Shown here one piece after another: positions 1 to 8,321 of a DNA stretch of 64,000 nucleotides. The position numbers and the translations under genes are program-made. The stretch lies in assembly GCA_012729115.1 (NCBI GenBank), contig JAAYDR010000059.1, positions 1 to 64,000 of the forward strand. Reading direction: 5' to 3'. How positions within the stretch are numbered: position 1 is the stretch's first letter; each line of letters starts with the position of its first letter. The DNA is from Clostridiales bacterium (GTDB lineage Bacteria; Bacillota; Clostridia; Christensenellales; Aristaeellaceae). The notes beneath the pieces are model-generated. The model saw nothing but the letters and a program-made list of their open reading frames with translations, had not been told where the DNA came from and did no database searches.

Positions 1-148
1 CTTTAAAGACCCCTGCCGCCATTCTATTTTCTCTTCTTTTCCTTCCTCTTTCCCATACTAACATCCGGCATTTCTCTATGTATCTTCTACTCCTTTGCCA
101 CTGTGGATGTTACTCTGGGAATTAACCTTTTTCGTCTTAAAATCTGCA

Positions 149-175
149 TAAAAAGACAAGGCCAATCGCCTTGTC
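149..175 (-). terminator. Intrinsic terminator after the AraC-type regulator
   Basis: Read on the minus strand, an 8-bp GC-rich stem (GACAAGGC / GCCTTGTC) with a 5-base loop is followed by a run of five T. It lies about 20 bases after the stop codon of the AraC-type gene and should end the azlC-azlD-araC transcript. Bases 1-148 beyond it are AT-richer and I see no gene there. Confidence 0.8.
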
Positions 176-194
176 CTGTTCCCTGGCCTACTGC

Positions 195-1049
195 TTACTT
201 CTTGATGATGGGAATCCACACCGCGCTTTTGTAGGTGGAGGAGCTGGTGTCTCCGTCGGAATACCACTCGATTTCGGGAGCATCGGCGTGCTCGTAGCCC
301 GAGGTAGGGAACCACTCCGTATAGATACGGCCAAACAACTCCTGAATCGCACCGGGCAGGGGGCCGGTAGCCTCGAAGATCGCCCAGGTGCAGGCGGGAA
401 TCTCCAGGGCCTGGAGCCCCTGGGGGCAGGGCTTGGAGGTGGCTGTTGCAATCCAGTAGTCAAACCGGTCGCCGTCCATGTTCGCGCACACGCCCAGCAG
501 GCCGCTGGGCTCCCGGTCAGACAGCGTCATGATCTTTTCGCAGGTTTCCTTTGAGAGACTGGCCCACATCTGCGGAATCCTTTTCAGGTTTTCCCCATTG
601 ACCGTAGATACGGACTCTTTTATGCCCACTACCTGAAAGCCTTCTCTTTGCTCAACCCTGTAATTCATTCCTACCACTCCTTTGATGGATAAGGTAAAGT
701 GGATCCGCGGATATGCCGTGAGGGTGACACCGTTTTCCCGGGCTTTGGACGGCACAATGCCATGCATGTTTTGGAAGGCGCGGGTGAAGGCATCTGCCGA
801 GTTATAGCCGTACTTTAGCGCAATGTCCAGGATTCTGTCGTTTCCATTCCTCAGTTCGAAGGCTGCCAGGGTGAGCCTTCGCCGCCGGATGTACTCCGAC
901 AGCGGGATCTCCGTTACAAATCCAAACACCCGCTGAAAGTGGTATTGGGAAGTGCAGGCTATCCGCGCGACTTGCGCATAGTCGATCTCCTGGTCGAGGT
1001 TTTCCTCAATGTACTGGATCGCGCGGTTCATTCCCTCCAGCAACGTCAT
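195..1049 (-). CDS. AraC-family transcriptional regulator with GyrI-like effector domain
   Basis: 284-residue regulator. Residues about 5-105 form the double helix-turn-helix of the AraC/XylS family (MNRAIQYIEENLD, then a second helix pair ending in GYNSADAFTRAFQ, the usual signature). Residues about 125-284 match the GyrI-like/SOUL small-molecule binding fold (GFQVVGIKE start, EWFPTSGYE near the end) as in Rob and SoxS-like multidrug sensors. The start was placed at the second of two close ATGs because AAAGGAGG lies 6 bases before it; a longer in-frame extension has no ribosome site. It follows azlD by about 90 bases and may be cotranscribed. Ligand unknown; a lipophilic drug or cation is typical for the fold. 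Confidence 0.9.
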   Translation of the reverse strand: MTLLEGMNRAIQYIEENLDQEIDYAQVARIACTSQYHFQRVFGFVTEIPLSEYIRRRRLTLAAFELRNGNDRILDIALKYGYNSADAFTRAFQNMHGIVPSKARENGVTLTAYPRIHFTLSIKGVVGMNYRVEQREGFQVVGIKESVSTVNGENLKRIPQMWASLSKETCEKIMTLSDREPSGLLGVCANMDGDRFDYWIATATSKPCPQGLQALEIPACTWAIFEATGPLPGAIQELFGRIYTEWFPTSGYEHADAPEIEWYSDGDTSSSTYKSAVWIPIIKK

Positions 1050-1136
1050 ACGCATCCTCCTTTCAAAGGTAGGATAACACAATGCGCTAAGCAAGGTCCG
1101 ACGATTGATGCAAAAAAATGCAGGATCATCCTGCAC

Positions 1137-1445
1137 TTACAAGAGCAGCTGTCCCAGGAAGGCGCAGGCACAGGCGGCCACCGCCACAGTAAGCAGCCCC
1201 TTGCCCATCCACCCCAGAACCAAAGCCGCCGCCAGGCCGCACAGGGAGCCGGTCAGATGGCCCGTACTGCCCAGCACGGCGGGGAAGGTCATGGCCCCCA
1301 GCACCGCGTAGGGTACATAATGAAGGAAGGATTGGACAAACCGGCTGCGGATGCGGCCCCGGACAGCCGCCAGCGGCAGTACACGGATCAGATAGGTTAC
1401 CCCGGCCATCACCAGAAGGTATTGAAAATAGGTGCTGCTGTTCAT
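1137..1445 (-). CDS. azlD: AzlD-type small subunit of branched-chain amino-acid/azaleucine exporter
   Basis: 102-residue protein with about four hydrophobic helices, the size and pattern of AzlD (YLIRVLPLA near the N terminus, then FLHYVPYAVLGAMTFPAVL, a hallmark stretch). AzlD pairs with AzlC to export branched-chain amino acids and analogues such as 4-azaleucine. Its ATG overlaps the azlC stop codon (TGATG), so translation should be coupled. A much longer open frame runs upstream antisense to azlC but is an artefact. The family assignment is firm; the substrate is known only from relatives. Confidence 0.9.
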   Translation of the reverse strand: MNSSTYFQYLLVMAGVTYLIRVLPLAAVRGRIRSRFVQSFLHYVPYAVLGAMTFPAVLGSTGHLTGSLCGLAAALVLGWMGKGLLTVAVAACACAFLGQLLL

Positions 1446-2152
1446 CAGGCCTCGCCTCCTTCCTGGGGGAGAGGCATTGCTACAGCGCCCAGCCCGGCGG
1501 CGATGATTGCGCACAGGATAATCCGAAAGCCGCCTGTCAGGTCGGAAAACCAGGGGACATAGGCAAACAGGCAGCTGAGGGCCACTGCGCTGAGCACCAC
1601 CAGGCGCAGGGAGGCGTCCTGGCGGAAGGGAGGCAGGATGATGGCGATGAACATGCCGTACATGGCGATGCCCAGGGGACCGGTTACGGAAGGGGGCAGG
1701 ACATTGCCCGCCAGGGCTCCCAGGAGCGTCCCCAGGGCCCAGCCCAGATAAGGGCCGTTGATGAGACCGTACAAATAGGCCCGTCCTATGGGCTCCGGCT
1801 GCCCGGAGGCCACAGCGAATATTTCGTCGGTATGGCAGAAGGCAAAGATCATCCGGTGGGGCAGGGTCATGGTGGCGTCCAGCTTTTGGCTGAGGGAAAG
1901 GCTCATCAGGGCATAGCGCAGGTTGATGGTGGCCTGGGTCAGAGCCATCTCCAGCAGCCCGGCTCCTTGGGCCATGAGGGAAAGCCCGGCCATCTGTCCC
2001 GCGCTGGTGACATTGCACAGGGAGACGAGCAGCGCCTGCCAGGGGTAAAGCCCCGCAACGGCAGCCTGGATGCCAAAAGCAAAGGATACGGATACGTAGC
2101 CCAGGGCGATGGGCAAGCCGTGCAGTAGACCCTTGCGGTATGAGTAAACCAA
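1445..2152 (-). CDS. azlC: AzlC-type branched-chain amino-acid exporter large subunit
   Basis: 235 residues, mostly hydrophobic, matching AzlC/YgaZ (GLPIALGYVSVSFAFGI at the N terminus is diagnostic). It forms the exporter with AzlD encoded directly after it. The start is a TTG: no ATG is suitably placed, and GGAGG lies 8 bases before this TTG. Probably the first gene of a small operon azlC-azlD-araC. No leucine-responsive element can be recognised upstream. Confidence 0.88.
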   Translation of the reverse strand: MVYSYRKGLLHGLPIALGYVSVSFAFGIQAAVAGLYPWQALLVSLCNVTSAGQMAGLSLMAQGAGLLEMALTQATINLRYALMSLSLSQKLDATMTLPHRMIFAFCHTDEIFAVASGQPEPIGRAYLYGLINGPYLGWALGTLLGALAGNVLPPSVTGPLGIAMYGMFIAIILPPFRQDASLRLVVLSAVALSCLFAYVPWFSDLTGGFRIILCAIIAAGLGAVAMPLPQEGGEA

Positions 2153-2180
2153 GGGGATAGCCTCCGTTTCAGTAATCTTT

Positions 2181-2209
2181 CCCTGCCTCAGGCACCGGCT
2201 GAGGCAGGG
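2181..2209. terminator. Symmetrical hairpin between the sugar-sensor operon and azlC
   Basis: Perfect 11-bp stem (CCCTGCCTCAG and its complement) with a 7-base loop, nine bases after the last gene of the sensor operon. The T run lies on the plus-strand side (TTTT), so for the minus-strand transcripts it is a hairpin without a good U tract. It probably separates the two minus-strand operons or protects the 3' end of the sensor-operon mRNA. Confidence 0.55.
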
Positions 2210-2217
2210 TTTTGTCT

Positions 2218-3213
2218 TCAGGGCACCCTGTCGGAGATCATGGAGGTGCTCTGGATGTACACCACCTTGTCCTGGATATCATAGGGGAAGGTCTCCGGGA
2301 CCACCGCTTCTCCACGGGCGAGCAGGATCGCCAGGGCCACAGCAGCATTGCCCTGACCTAAGGCATCGTTGAAAACGGTGGCGTACAGGGAACCCTGCGC
2401 CAGGGCTTCCCGGGCAGGGGCCGTGGCATCGATGCCGATTACGGGCATATACTTGTCCCCGGAGAAGTACCCGGCTGCTTTCAGGGCATCGATGGCTCCC
2501 AGGGCCATGTCATCGTTGTTGGAAATCACGCATTCGATGCGTTCCCCAGAGGTGTTCAAGAAGGAGGCCATCTTTTCCTGCCCCAGGCTGCGTTCCCACA
2601 AGGCGGCAGCCTCATCCAGCTTCTCTGTGCGAAGGCCTTCCTGCTGGAGAGCTTTCATGGCGTATTGGGTGCGCAGTTCCGCATCCTGATGGCCCGGTTC
2701 TCCCTTGAGCAGCACCAGCTGCATCACCCCATCGCCGTTGCGGTCTGCCTTGGGGTGGGTGCGAAAATAGTGGGCGGCCAGCTTTCCGGAGAGCAGGCCC
2801 TGTTCCTTTGGGTCAATGCCCACATAATACGCCAGGTGATAGAGCGCCAAATCCTCCCGCAGAGGTTCCCTGTTGATGAATACAATGGGCTTTTGATAGC
2901 GCATGGCCATCTGGATCAGGTAGATGGCGGCGGTGCGGTCCACAGGATTGACGATCAGAGCGTCCACGCCGCTTTTGAGCAGTTCCTCCACCTGATCATT
3001 TTGGAGGTTCTGGTTGTTGTGCCCGTCATAGGTAATGAGGGTGGCTACCTGCTCCGCTTCGCGTCGGATCACCTCCAGAAGGCTGGTGATAAAGGTGTCC
3101 TCATAATTGTAGATGCACACTCCCAGGGTGGGCAGTTGCTGCTGGGCCTGAGCGGCTGGGCATGGGAAAGCCGTCAGCGCCAGGAGGCACCAGATGGCAA
3201 GCAGGCGTTTCAT
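2218..3213 (-). CDS. MglB-like galactose/glucose-binding protein, sensor-operon copy
   Basis: 331 residues, type I periplasmic binding fold, close to MglB. Sec signal peptide at 1-24 ending AQA-Q, with no lipobox cysteine, so it is predicted secreted rather than lipid-anchored. A calcium-binding loop like that of E. coli MglB is present at about residues 157-165 (DRNGDGVMQ). Sugar-contact positions known from MglB are visible: GEPGHQDAE (His and Asp), RTQY (Arg), LWERS (Trp), SNNDDMALG (Asn), GIDAT (Asp) and TVFND (Asn). It is the last gene of the operon yesN-like, yesM-like, anchored binding protein, this protein. Its place beside a two-component system rather than a permease suggests a sensing role. 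The ATG follows AAGGAGGGAGG. Confidence 0.9.
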   Translation of the reverse strand: MKRLLAIWCLLALTAFPCPAAQAQQQLPTLGVCIYNYEDTFITSLLEVIRREAEQVATLITYDGHNNQNLQNDQVEELLKSGVDALIVNPVDRTAAIYLIQMAMRYQKPIVFINREPLREDLALYHLAYYVGIDPKEQGLLSGKLAAHYFRTHPKADRNGDGVMQLVLLKGEPGHQDAELRTQYAMKALQQEGLRTEKLDEAAALWERSLGQEKMASFLNTSGERIECVISNNDDMALGAIDALKAAGYFSGDKYMPVIGIDATAPAREALAQGSLYATVFNDALGQGNAAVALAILLARGEAVVPETFPYDIQDKVVYIQSTSMISDRVP

Positions 3214-3252
3214 TGGATTCCTCCCTCCTTAATGGGACAGCGCATGAGCCCC

Positions 3253-4143
3253 CTATTGCAGCAGCGGAAAGACCAGCTTCACATTTTCTGCCAGGTACAT
3301 GGTGGAAGGGTCCACCAAAGTGATTCGGCACAGATGCAGGGAGGGGGCCAGCTTTTCGGCCACCAGGGACGGGATCAGGCCGATGGCGGTGTAGCCCATG
3401 GCATAGGGGCTGTCCATGGCCATCACCTGAACGTGGCCATCCTCCAGGTCCGCCACGCGGCTGTCCCCGGTATCCATGCCCAGGACGGACACTCCAGGCC
3501 CCAGGGAGCCGGTGCTTTTCAGATTGGCCAGTTCCTGGGTGATTGCCTGGGTGGAGGCAGCCACCGCGCCATAGGAAGCCAGGGTCTGAGGGCTCTGGGG
3601 CCAGGGCAGTATGGCAATGCCCTTTTGTTTCAATTGAGCTATGGCCCCATCGGTGCGTTCCAATCCTCGGGGGTCGGTGTCCTGGGTGAGCCACAGCACC
3701 CGGGAGGGCTCCGCCAGAGCCAGGGCGCGGGATACCAGCGCTTCCCCGCAGGCCCGGTCGTCCCCTGTGACACAGACCTGCCCGCGCACAGTCTGACCGA
3801 TGAGGACGACGGGAAACTTGGCTTCTTCCAGGGCCGATAGCAGAGGTTTTGGGTCGGCAAGCAGCAGTAGGGCCGCGTCCGCTCCCTCCTCCGCCAATGC
3901 CCGGACCTGGGCAAGGGGGTCCGGCAGGGCCTTCTCCACCGTGATTCGTACATCCAGGGCGGAGGCTGCCTCCTGCATGCCCTTGCGCAGCTGCATCAGA
4001 AAGCTGCCGGTGTCGTTTTCAATCAGCAACACCACCTGGCGCTGGGGAGCGGACGAAGGGGATGCCGGGGATTGAAAACCCCAGATCAGCAGTGCCGCAG
4101 AAGCCACCAGACAAATCAGGCCGATGATCAGCGGTTTCTTCAT
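3253..4143 (-). CDS. Membrane-anchored periplasmic-binding-like protein of the sensor operon
   Basis: 296 residues. An uncleaved-looking hydrophobic segment at about 4-26 is followed by a proline/serine linker and a type I periplasmic-binding (LacI/RbsB-like) domain (VVLLIENDTGSF start, then GADAALLLLADPKPL, FPVVLIGQ, SVLGMDTGDSRV). Ligand residues of MglB are not conserved, so the ligand is unknown. Its ATG overlaps the TGA of the histidine kinase (ATGA), with GGGAGG 7 bases before. I infer an accessory subunit presenting or detecting a sugar for the kinase, comparable to XylFII with LytS/YesN in Clostridium, although sequence similarity to XylFII was not tested. Confidence 0.8.
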   Translation of the reverse strand: MKKPLIIGLICLVASAALLIWGFQSPASPSSAPQRQVVLLIENDTGSFLMQLRKGMQEAASALDVRITVEKALPDPLAQVRALAEEGADAALLLLADPKPLLSALEEAKFPVVLIGQTVRGQVCVTGDDRACGEALVSRALALAEPSRVLWLTQDTDPRGLERTDGAIAQLKQKGIAILPWPQSPQTLASYGAVAASTQAITQELANLKSTGSLGPGVSVLGMDTGDSRVADLEDGHVQVMAMDSPYAMGYTAIGLIPSLVAEKLAPSLHLCRITLVDPSTMYLAENVKLVFPLLQ

Positions 4144-5879
4144 GGCTTTTCCTCCCATCCCCGTGGAATGCGGATGGTGATGGTGGTTCCCTGGTCCTCC
4201 ACACTGTGGATGGTGAGGCCGTAAGCAGCGCCGTAGGTGAGCTGAATCCGCTCATGGACGTTCTTCAGGCCAATGCCGTTCTTCCCCGAAGAGGTGGTGA
4301 GCAGCGTGGGCAGCAGGTCCTCCCGGATGCCCACGCCATCATCGGAGACGGTGAACAGCAGGTCCTCCGGGGTGACGCTCACGCGGATCTCAATGTGCAG
4401 TTCCATGCCCTGGGCCTCGTCAATGGCGTGGTTGATGCAATTTTCCACCAGTGGCTGGACAATCAGCTTGACGGTTCGCTCCTCCAGGGCGTCTTCATCC
4501 ACCTCCAAATGGTAAGAAAACTTGTCCTTGAAGCGCATTTTCTGAATGATTAGGTAGTTGCGTACATGCTCCAGCTCTTCACGGACTGTGATAAAGCGCC
4601 GCCCCTTGCTGATGGAAATACGGAACAGTTTGGCCAGGGCCAGAACCATGGTGATGGCCTCCTGGCTGCGGCCCCTTTCCTCCATCCAAACGATGGAATC
4701 CAGCGTGTTGTACAGAAAGTGGGGGTTGATCTGGGCCTGGAGGGCATTGAGCTCGTGAAGGCGCTTGGTTTCCTGCTCTGTCACCACCCGGTCCATCAGC
4801 ACCCGGACCCGCCGGAGCATGTGGTTGAAGGTGGTGGACACGGAACGGATCTCATGGAAGCCCCTCTCCTCGATGGTGACGTTCAAATCCCCCGCTTCCA
4901 CCTTGCGCATCTTGCTTTCCAGCAGCCGGATGGGCCGGGTCACCCAGAAGGCCATCAGGGTGGCCGCTGCCAGGGACAGCAGCGCCGCGATCAGGGACAC
5001 CACCGTGATGATGCGGATGAAGGCGTTTTGAAGGGCCAGGATTTCATCAATGTAGGCCACACCCACCACCCGCCAGCGGGTCTGCTCCACCGTGGTAATC
5101 AGCAGCACCCGCTCCCTGCCGTCCTCCTCATCCCGGGTGATTCCAACCGTTTGGGCAAGGGCTGCCTCCCGGTCTTCCCGGGCCAGGCCCTGGTGGATCA
5201 GCTGAAGTTTGGGGTGGCAGATCAGTTCTCCGGACTCGTCCATCAGGTACACAAAACCGCTCCTGCCCAATGAGACGCCGTCGGTAACGGCGGAAAAAGC
5301 CCCGTAAGCCACGTCCATCAGCAGCACCCCGGTGCGCCAGTTTCCCTCCTGCTGATACTCCAGGCTTCGGGCCATGGAGATCACCAACGTGCGCTGCCCG
5401 TTAAATAGTTGCTGCACATGGGGCCTGGAAAAGTAGGCCACCGTGCCCTGCCATTCTACTGCCTTGCGAAACCACTCGCTTTCCCGCACTTCATGGGGAG
5501 GGACGCGAAGCTTTCCCGCGGTGCTGTAAAACAGCTCGCCGTCCTGGCCAAAGAAGGCGATAGACAGAATATCGTTGCGGCTCTCCTTCATAAAATCCAG
5601 GCCCGTTTGCCACTCGTTCTCTGGCTGGGTGGGGTCGCTGGGGAGCAGGGCCGAGGAGAAATGCAGGGAGGAGAGCAGGTTGTCCACATAGTTGTCCAGG
5701 GTAGCGACGCTTTGCAGCACCGTTTCTTTGGTGCGGTCAATGGCGTTGGTTTCCAGCAGGGAGGACACCCGGGGAACCAGCACCAGCATCACAAAAAGCA
5801 GCAAAGCGCCCATGCTGGTTAAAAAGGCCACCATGATCACATTGTGGAGGCTGTACCCCTGGAAGCCTTCCTTGCGCAT
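4140..5879 (-). CDS. YesM/LytS-type sensor histidine kinase
   Basis: 579 residues. Two membrane helices (about 15-38 and 290-318) flank a large extracellular dCACHE-like sensor (SEWFRKAVEWQGTVAYFS, later SGFVYLMDESGELICHP). A HAMP segment follows, then the His_kinase domain with the phospho-acceptor motif NPHFLYNTLDS, and a HATPase domain with VENCINHAI and DDGVGI. An open frame continues about 200 codons upstream antisense-like, but the ATG at 5879 has GGAAGGAA before it and starts a normal membrane anchor. It follows the response-regulator gene by 38 bases and overlaps the next gene by four bases. Predicted to phosphorylate that regulator in response to a sugar-loaded binding protein or a direct ligand. 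Confidence 0.93.
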   Translation of the reverse strand: MRKEGFQGYSLHNVIMVAFLTSMGALLLFVMLVLVPRVSSLLETNAIDRTKETVLQSVATLDNYVDNLLSSLHFSSALLPSDPTQPENEWQTGLDFMKESRNDILSIAFFGQDGELFYSTAGKLRVPPHEVRESEWFRKAVEWQGTVAYFSRPHVQQLFNGQRTLVISMARSLEYQQEGNWRTGVLLMDVAYGAFSAVTDGVSLGRSGFVYLMDESGELICHPKLQLIHQGLAREDREAALAQTVGITRDEEDGRERVLLITTVEQTRWRVVGVAYIDEILALQNAFIRIITVVSLIAALLSLAAATLMAFWVTRPIRLLESKMRKVEAGDLNVTIEERGFHEIRSVSTTFNHMLRRVRVLMDRVVTEQETKRLHELNALQAQINPHFLYNTLDSIVWMEERGRSQEAITMVLALAKLFRISISKGRRFITVREELEHVRNYLIIQKMRFKDKFSYHLEVDEDALEERTVKLIVQPLVENCINHAIDEAQGMELHIEIRVSVTPEDLLFTVSDDGVGIREDLLPTLLTTSSGKNGIGLKNVHERIQLTYGAAYGLTIHSVEDQGTTITIRIPRGWEEKP

Positions 5880-5917
5880 GCTGTTTCCTTCCTTCCGGGT
5901 GGATTGGGCGTGCTTGT

Positions 5918-7540
5918 TCAGGGGGCCCCTTCCCTGGGCTTTCGTGCCTGGGAGGGGGAGAAACCGAAATGCTTCTTGAAGCAATAGCTGAAATAGCTGG
6001 GATCCGGAATGCCCACCATTTGCGCGATCTGGGCGGTTTTCAGCTCCGTGGAGCTCAGGAGGGTCAGGGCTTTGTCCATGCGAAGCTCGGTAATGTACTG
6101 ATGAAAGGTCTTTTTGGTTTCCTTCTTGAAGATCATGCTGAAATAGGAGGGGGAGATGTGCAAATGCAGGCAAAGCTCCTCCAGGGACAGGCTTTCCTGG
6201 GAAAAGTTGTCCCGCAGGTATTGCTCGGCCGCTGCGGCCAGGCGCAGGCTGGTGCTGCTCCGCTGGCTTTGGATGGCGCTCATCAGCAGCCGCATGAGGC
6301 GCAGCAGCTCCTCCTGGGCTTCCTGAAGGCTGGGGGAGGCGTGGAAAAAGTGCTGCATAACCCGGTTGAGTTCCTGGTCCACATCCTCCCGTTCCAGGGA
6401 GAGATCCGACGCCACCCGTACAAACCCCATCACCAACTCCAGCAGATAGGTTTGATACGCCTTGGGGGTTCCTCGCATGCCCCGGCATGTATCCAGCAAG
6501 ACACTCAGGGATGCTTCCGCCTGACCGGCCTCACCGGCCTTGATGCCGTTGATGAGCTGCCGCAGCTCAATTTCGTCCATCCGCCAGACCTGGGCTCCCA
6601 TCTGCTGGATGTCCGTGATGCGAAGCACCTGCTCCTTGCCGCTTAGGATGCACTGGTCCAGGGCTGTGAGGGCCTGCTGGCCTGCGCCGGGAAGGGAAGC
6701 CGGGCGGTCGCAGGTGTCGCTGACCCCGATGAAAAGCGGGCAAGCCAGGTAATGCCGGATGGTTTTGCGGGCTTCCTCCAGGTGGAGCATCACGTCCGCC
6801 ACCAGGGCTTCCTCCCGGCCCGGCATCAGCAGCAGCAGCGCCAGCATTCCGTTGTACAGAAAAACCAGAAAGGAGTAGCCTTGAGCCCGGCCCTCCAGCA
6901 CCTCGCAGAGGATGTTGCGCAGGGCAAACACCCGCAGCTGATCGTCCTGGATGCCGTCCGGAGTTTCGTTTTCCCCCATCTTCATCAGCGCCACCACATA
7001 GGCGGGGGCACTGAGGGAAATGCCGTACTTTTCCGCATTGGCCGTGGCGGTCTGGGCATCCATCCCCCCCGACAGTAAGGACGAAAGCAGCGTTTCCCTC
7101 AGCAGCGGCAGGCTTTCCCGGAAATGTTCCCTCAAGCGGTTCACATTGCGCCGCTTGGCAAACTCCTCGTCCAGGGACAGCTTGGCGCTTTTCAGCATAT
7201 CAATAAACTCGGCGGAGGAAATAGGCTTAAGCAAATAGCCCATGGTCTTGACTTGGATGGCCTGGCGGGCGTATTCAAAATCGTCGTACCCGCTCAATAT
7301 GATGAACTGGGTGGTTGGCAGCATCGCCCGCACCCTCCGGCACAGGGTGAGCCCGTCCATAATGGGCATGCGGATGTCCGTGATGATCAGATCCGGCTCC
7401 AGGTTTTCGCACAGTGCCAGGGCCTCCATGCCGTTGCCAGCTTCTCCCACCACCGTAAAACCCAGGGACTCAAAGGGCACGATTTCCTTGAGCCCCTGGC
7501 AAATCTCGCTCTCGTCGTCCACCAGGATGAGCTTGTACAT
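5918..7540 (-). CDS. YesN-type response regulator with AraC DNA-binding domain
   Basis: 540 residues. Receiver domain at 3-120 with the acidic pair DDE at 8-10, phospho-acceptor Asp55 in LIITDIRMP and the conserved Lys in GYLLKPIS. A long linker follows, and a C-terminal AraC double helix-turn-helix at about 435-540 (EELCLHLHISPSYFS and a second GIPDPSYFSYCFKKHFG). The ATG at 7540 is preferred over a GTG six bases upstream because GAGGTG is better spaced from it. First gene of the four-gene sugar-sensor operon. The likely targets are its own operon and mglBAC at 12.1 kb; that is inference from function and proximity. Confidence 0.93.
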   Translation of the reverse strand: MYKLILVDDESEICQGLKEIVPFESLGFTVVGEAGNGMEALALCENLEPDLIITDIRMPIMDGLTLCRRVRAMLPTTQFIILSGYDDFEYARQAIQVKTMGYLLKPISSAEFIDMLKSAKLSLDEEFAKRRNVNRLREHFRESLPLLRETLLSSLLSGGMDAQTATANAEKYGISLSAPAYVVALMKMGENETPDGIQDDQLRVFALRNILCEVLEGRAQGYSFLVFLYNGMLALLLLMPGREEALVADVMLHLEEARKTIRHYLACPLFIGVSDTCDRPASLPGAGQQALTALDQCILSGKEQVLRITDIQQMGAQVWRMDEIELRQLINGIKAGEAGQAEASLSVLLDTCRGMRGTPKAYQTYLLELVMGFVRVASDLSLEREDVDQELNRVMQHFFHASPSLQEAQEELLRLMRLLMSAIQSQRSSTSLRLAAAAEQYLRDNFSQESLSLEELCLHLHISPSYFSMIFKKETKKTFHQYITELRMDKALTLLSSTELKTAQIAQMVGIPDPSYFSYCFKKHFGFSPSQARKPREGAP

Positions 7541-7579
7541 GGCCACTCACCTCGACGTTTCTTGCGCTTTTGTCCTCTT

Positions 7580-7607
7580 ATTGTAGCGTTTTTGGCGAGA
7601 GTGTCAA
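7580..7607 (-). promoter_or_regulatory. Sigma-A promoter of the sugar-sensor operon
   Basis: On the minus strand TTGACA (7607-7602), a 16-base spacer and TACAAT (7585-7580) lie about 40 bases before the response-regulator start. Both hexamers are near consensus. The large palindrome at 7610-7641 ends two bases upstream of the -35 box. Confidence 0.75.
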
Positions 7608-7609
7608 CA

Positions 7610-7641
7610 CGCCGATGACAAACCGCGGTTTGTCATCGGCG
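7610..7641. repeat. 32-bp perfect palindrome next to the sensor-operon promoter
   Basis: Positions 7610-7625 (beginning CGCCGATGACAAACC) are exactly reverse-complementary to 7626-7641, centred on CCGCGG. It sits just upstream of the -35 box, where an activator or repressor would bind. As RNA it would form a long hairpin, but no T run follows on either strand, which makes a simple terminator less likely. Confidence 0.85.
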
Positions 7642-7645
7642 GCCG

Positions 7646-7758
7646 CAAGGCCAACGCGGGGAGACCGTGTTGGCCTTGTGCCAACTCGCAAGGACTGTGA
7701 GGCGCTTTACGCACATGTCGTTCAGCGCCTCACCTGATGCGAGAGCTCCGGCACTCGC
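7646..7758. repeat. Cluster of three further inverted repeats
   Basis: Directly after the 32-bp palindrome come three more inverted repeats: 7646-7678 (CAAGGCCAAC with its complement, extended by CGG/CCG), 7697-7733 (GTGAGGCGCT / AGCGCCTCAC, 17-base loop) and 7739-7758 (GCGAG / CTCGC). Together with the palindrome, four hairpins fill almost all of the 245-base gap between the regulator gene and the broken gene at 7786. No gene is seen in this gap. Confidence 0.7.
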
Positions 7759-7785
7759 GCTCTGGGGGCTTACCGTTTCTGGGCT

Positions 7786-8260
7786 TCATGATTGAAAGGC
7801 TCTGATGGCATAGCATTTGTTAGCGTTTGCGATACTCCTGTCAGCCTTCATCGGCCCGATATCTTGTGCCCACTTTTTGTTCAAAAACGTGTGAATCCTT
7901 TCCTCGGGGAAACAGTCCTCAATGTCGGCAATGATAAAGCGCTGAGGGTCCAATTCCTTTTCCCCTGTGATGGACAGGTATTCCGGGATCATCTTCCGGT
8001 CAATGGTGACTTTGCCTTTCCCTGCCCAATGCCGGTCATGGCCGTCCTTCTTGATGCCGGAAATCCAATACCCTTCTCGGGTTTCCACATCTATATGGTT
8101 GGCATAGTTGCCAACATGCTTTTGAAGGGCCTTGTTGTTGAAGAAGTAGGTCCTTCCGCTTTTGTTTTTTGACCCGGCCAATCCATGCCGGGCCATCGTC
8201 ATGATAGCCGGATTTGAGTTCGATGTACTTGATTTCATACTCCGGTGTGTTCTGTGGCAT
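7786..8260 (-). pseudogene. Frameshifted small conserved protein
   Basis: Two overlapping frames carry one protein. The N terminus begins at 8260 (MPQNTPEYEIKYIELKSGYH, then GPAWIGRVKKQK), and the continuation in another frame reads SGRTYFFNNKALQKHVGNY, then EGYWISGIKKDGHDRHWAG and on to 7786. The junction lies in an A6/A4 stretch on the minus strand (T runs at 8160-8170), so one base has been gained or lost there. The reconstructed protein is about 157 residues and resembles a small soluble protein that I remember from many Clostridia, without known function. A sequencing error in the homopolymer is possible. Confidence 0.75.
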
Positions 8261-8321
8261 GGTTTCAGCTGCTTTCTGTGCATTGAGATTTAGTGCTTGA
8301 TGCGTGCTGCCTTCCCGCCCA

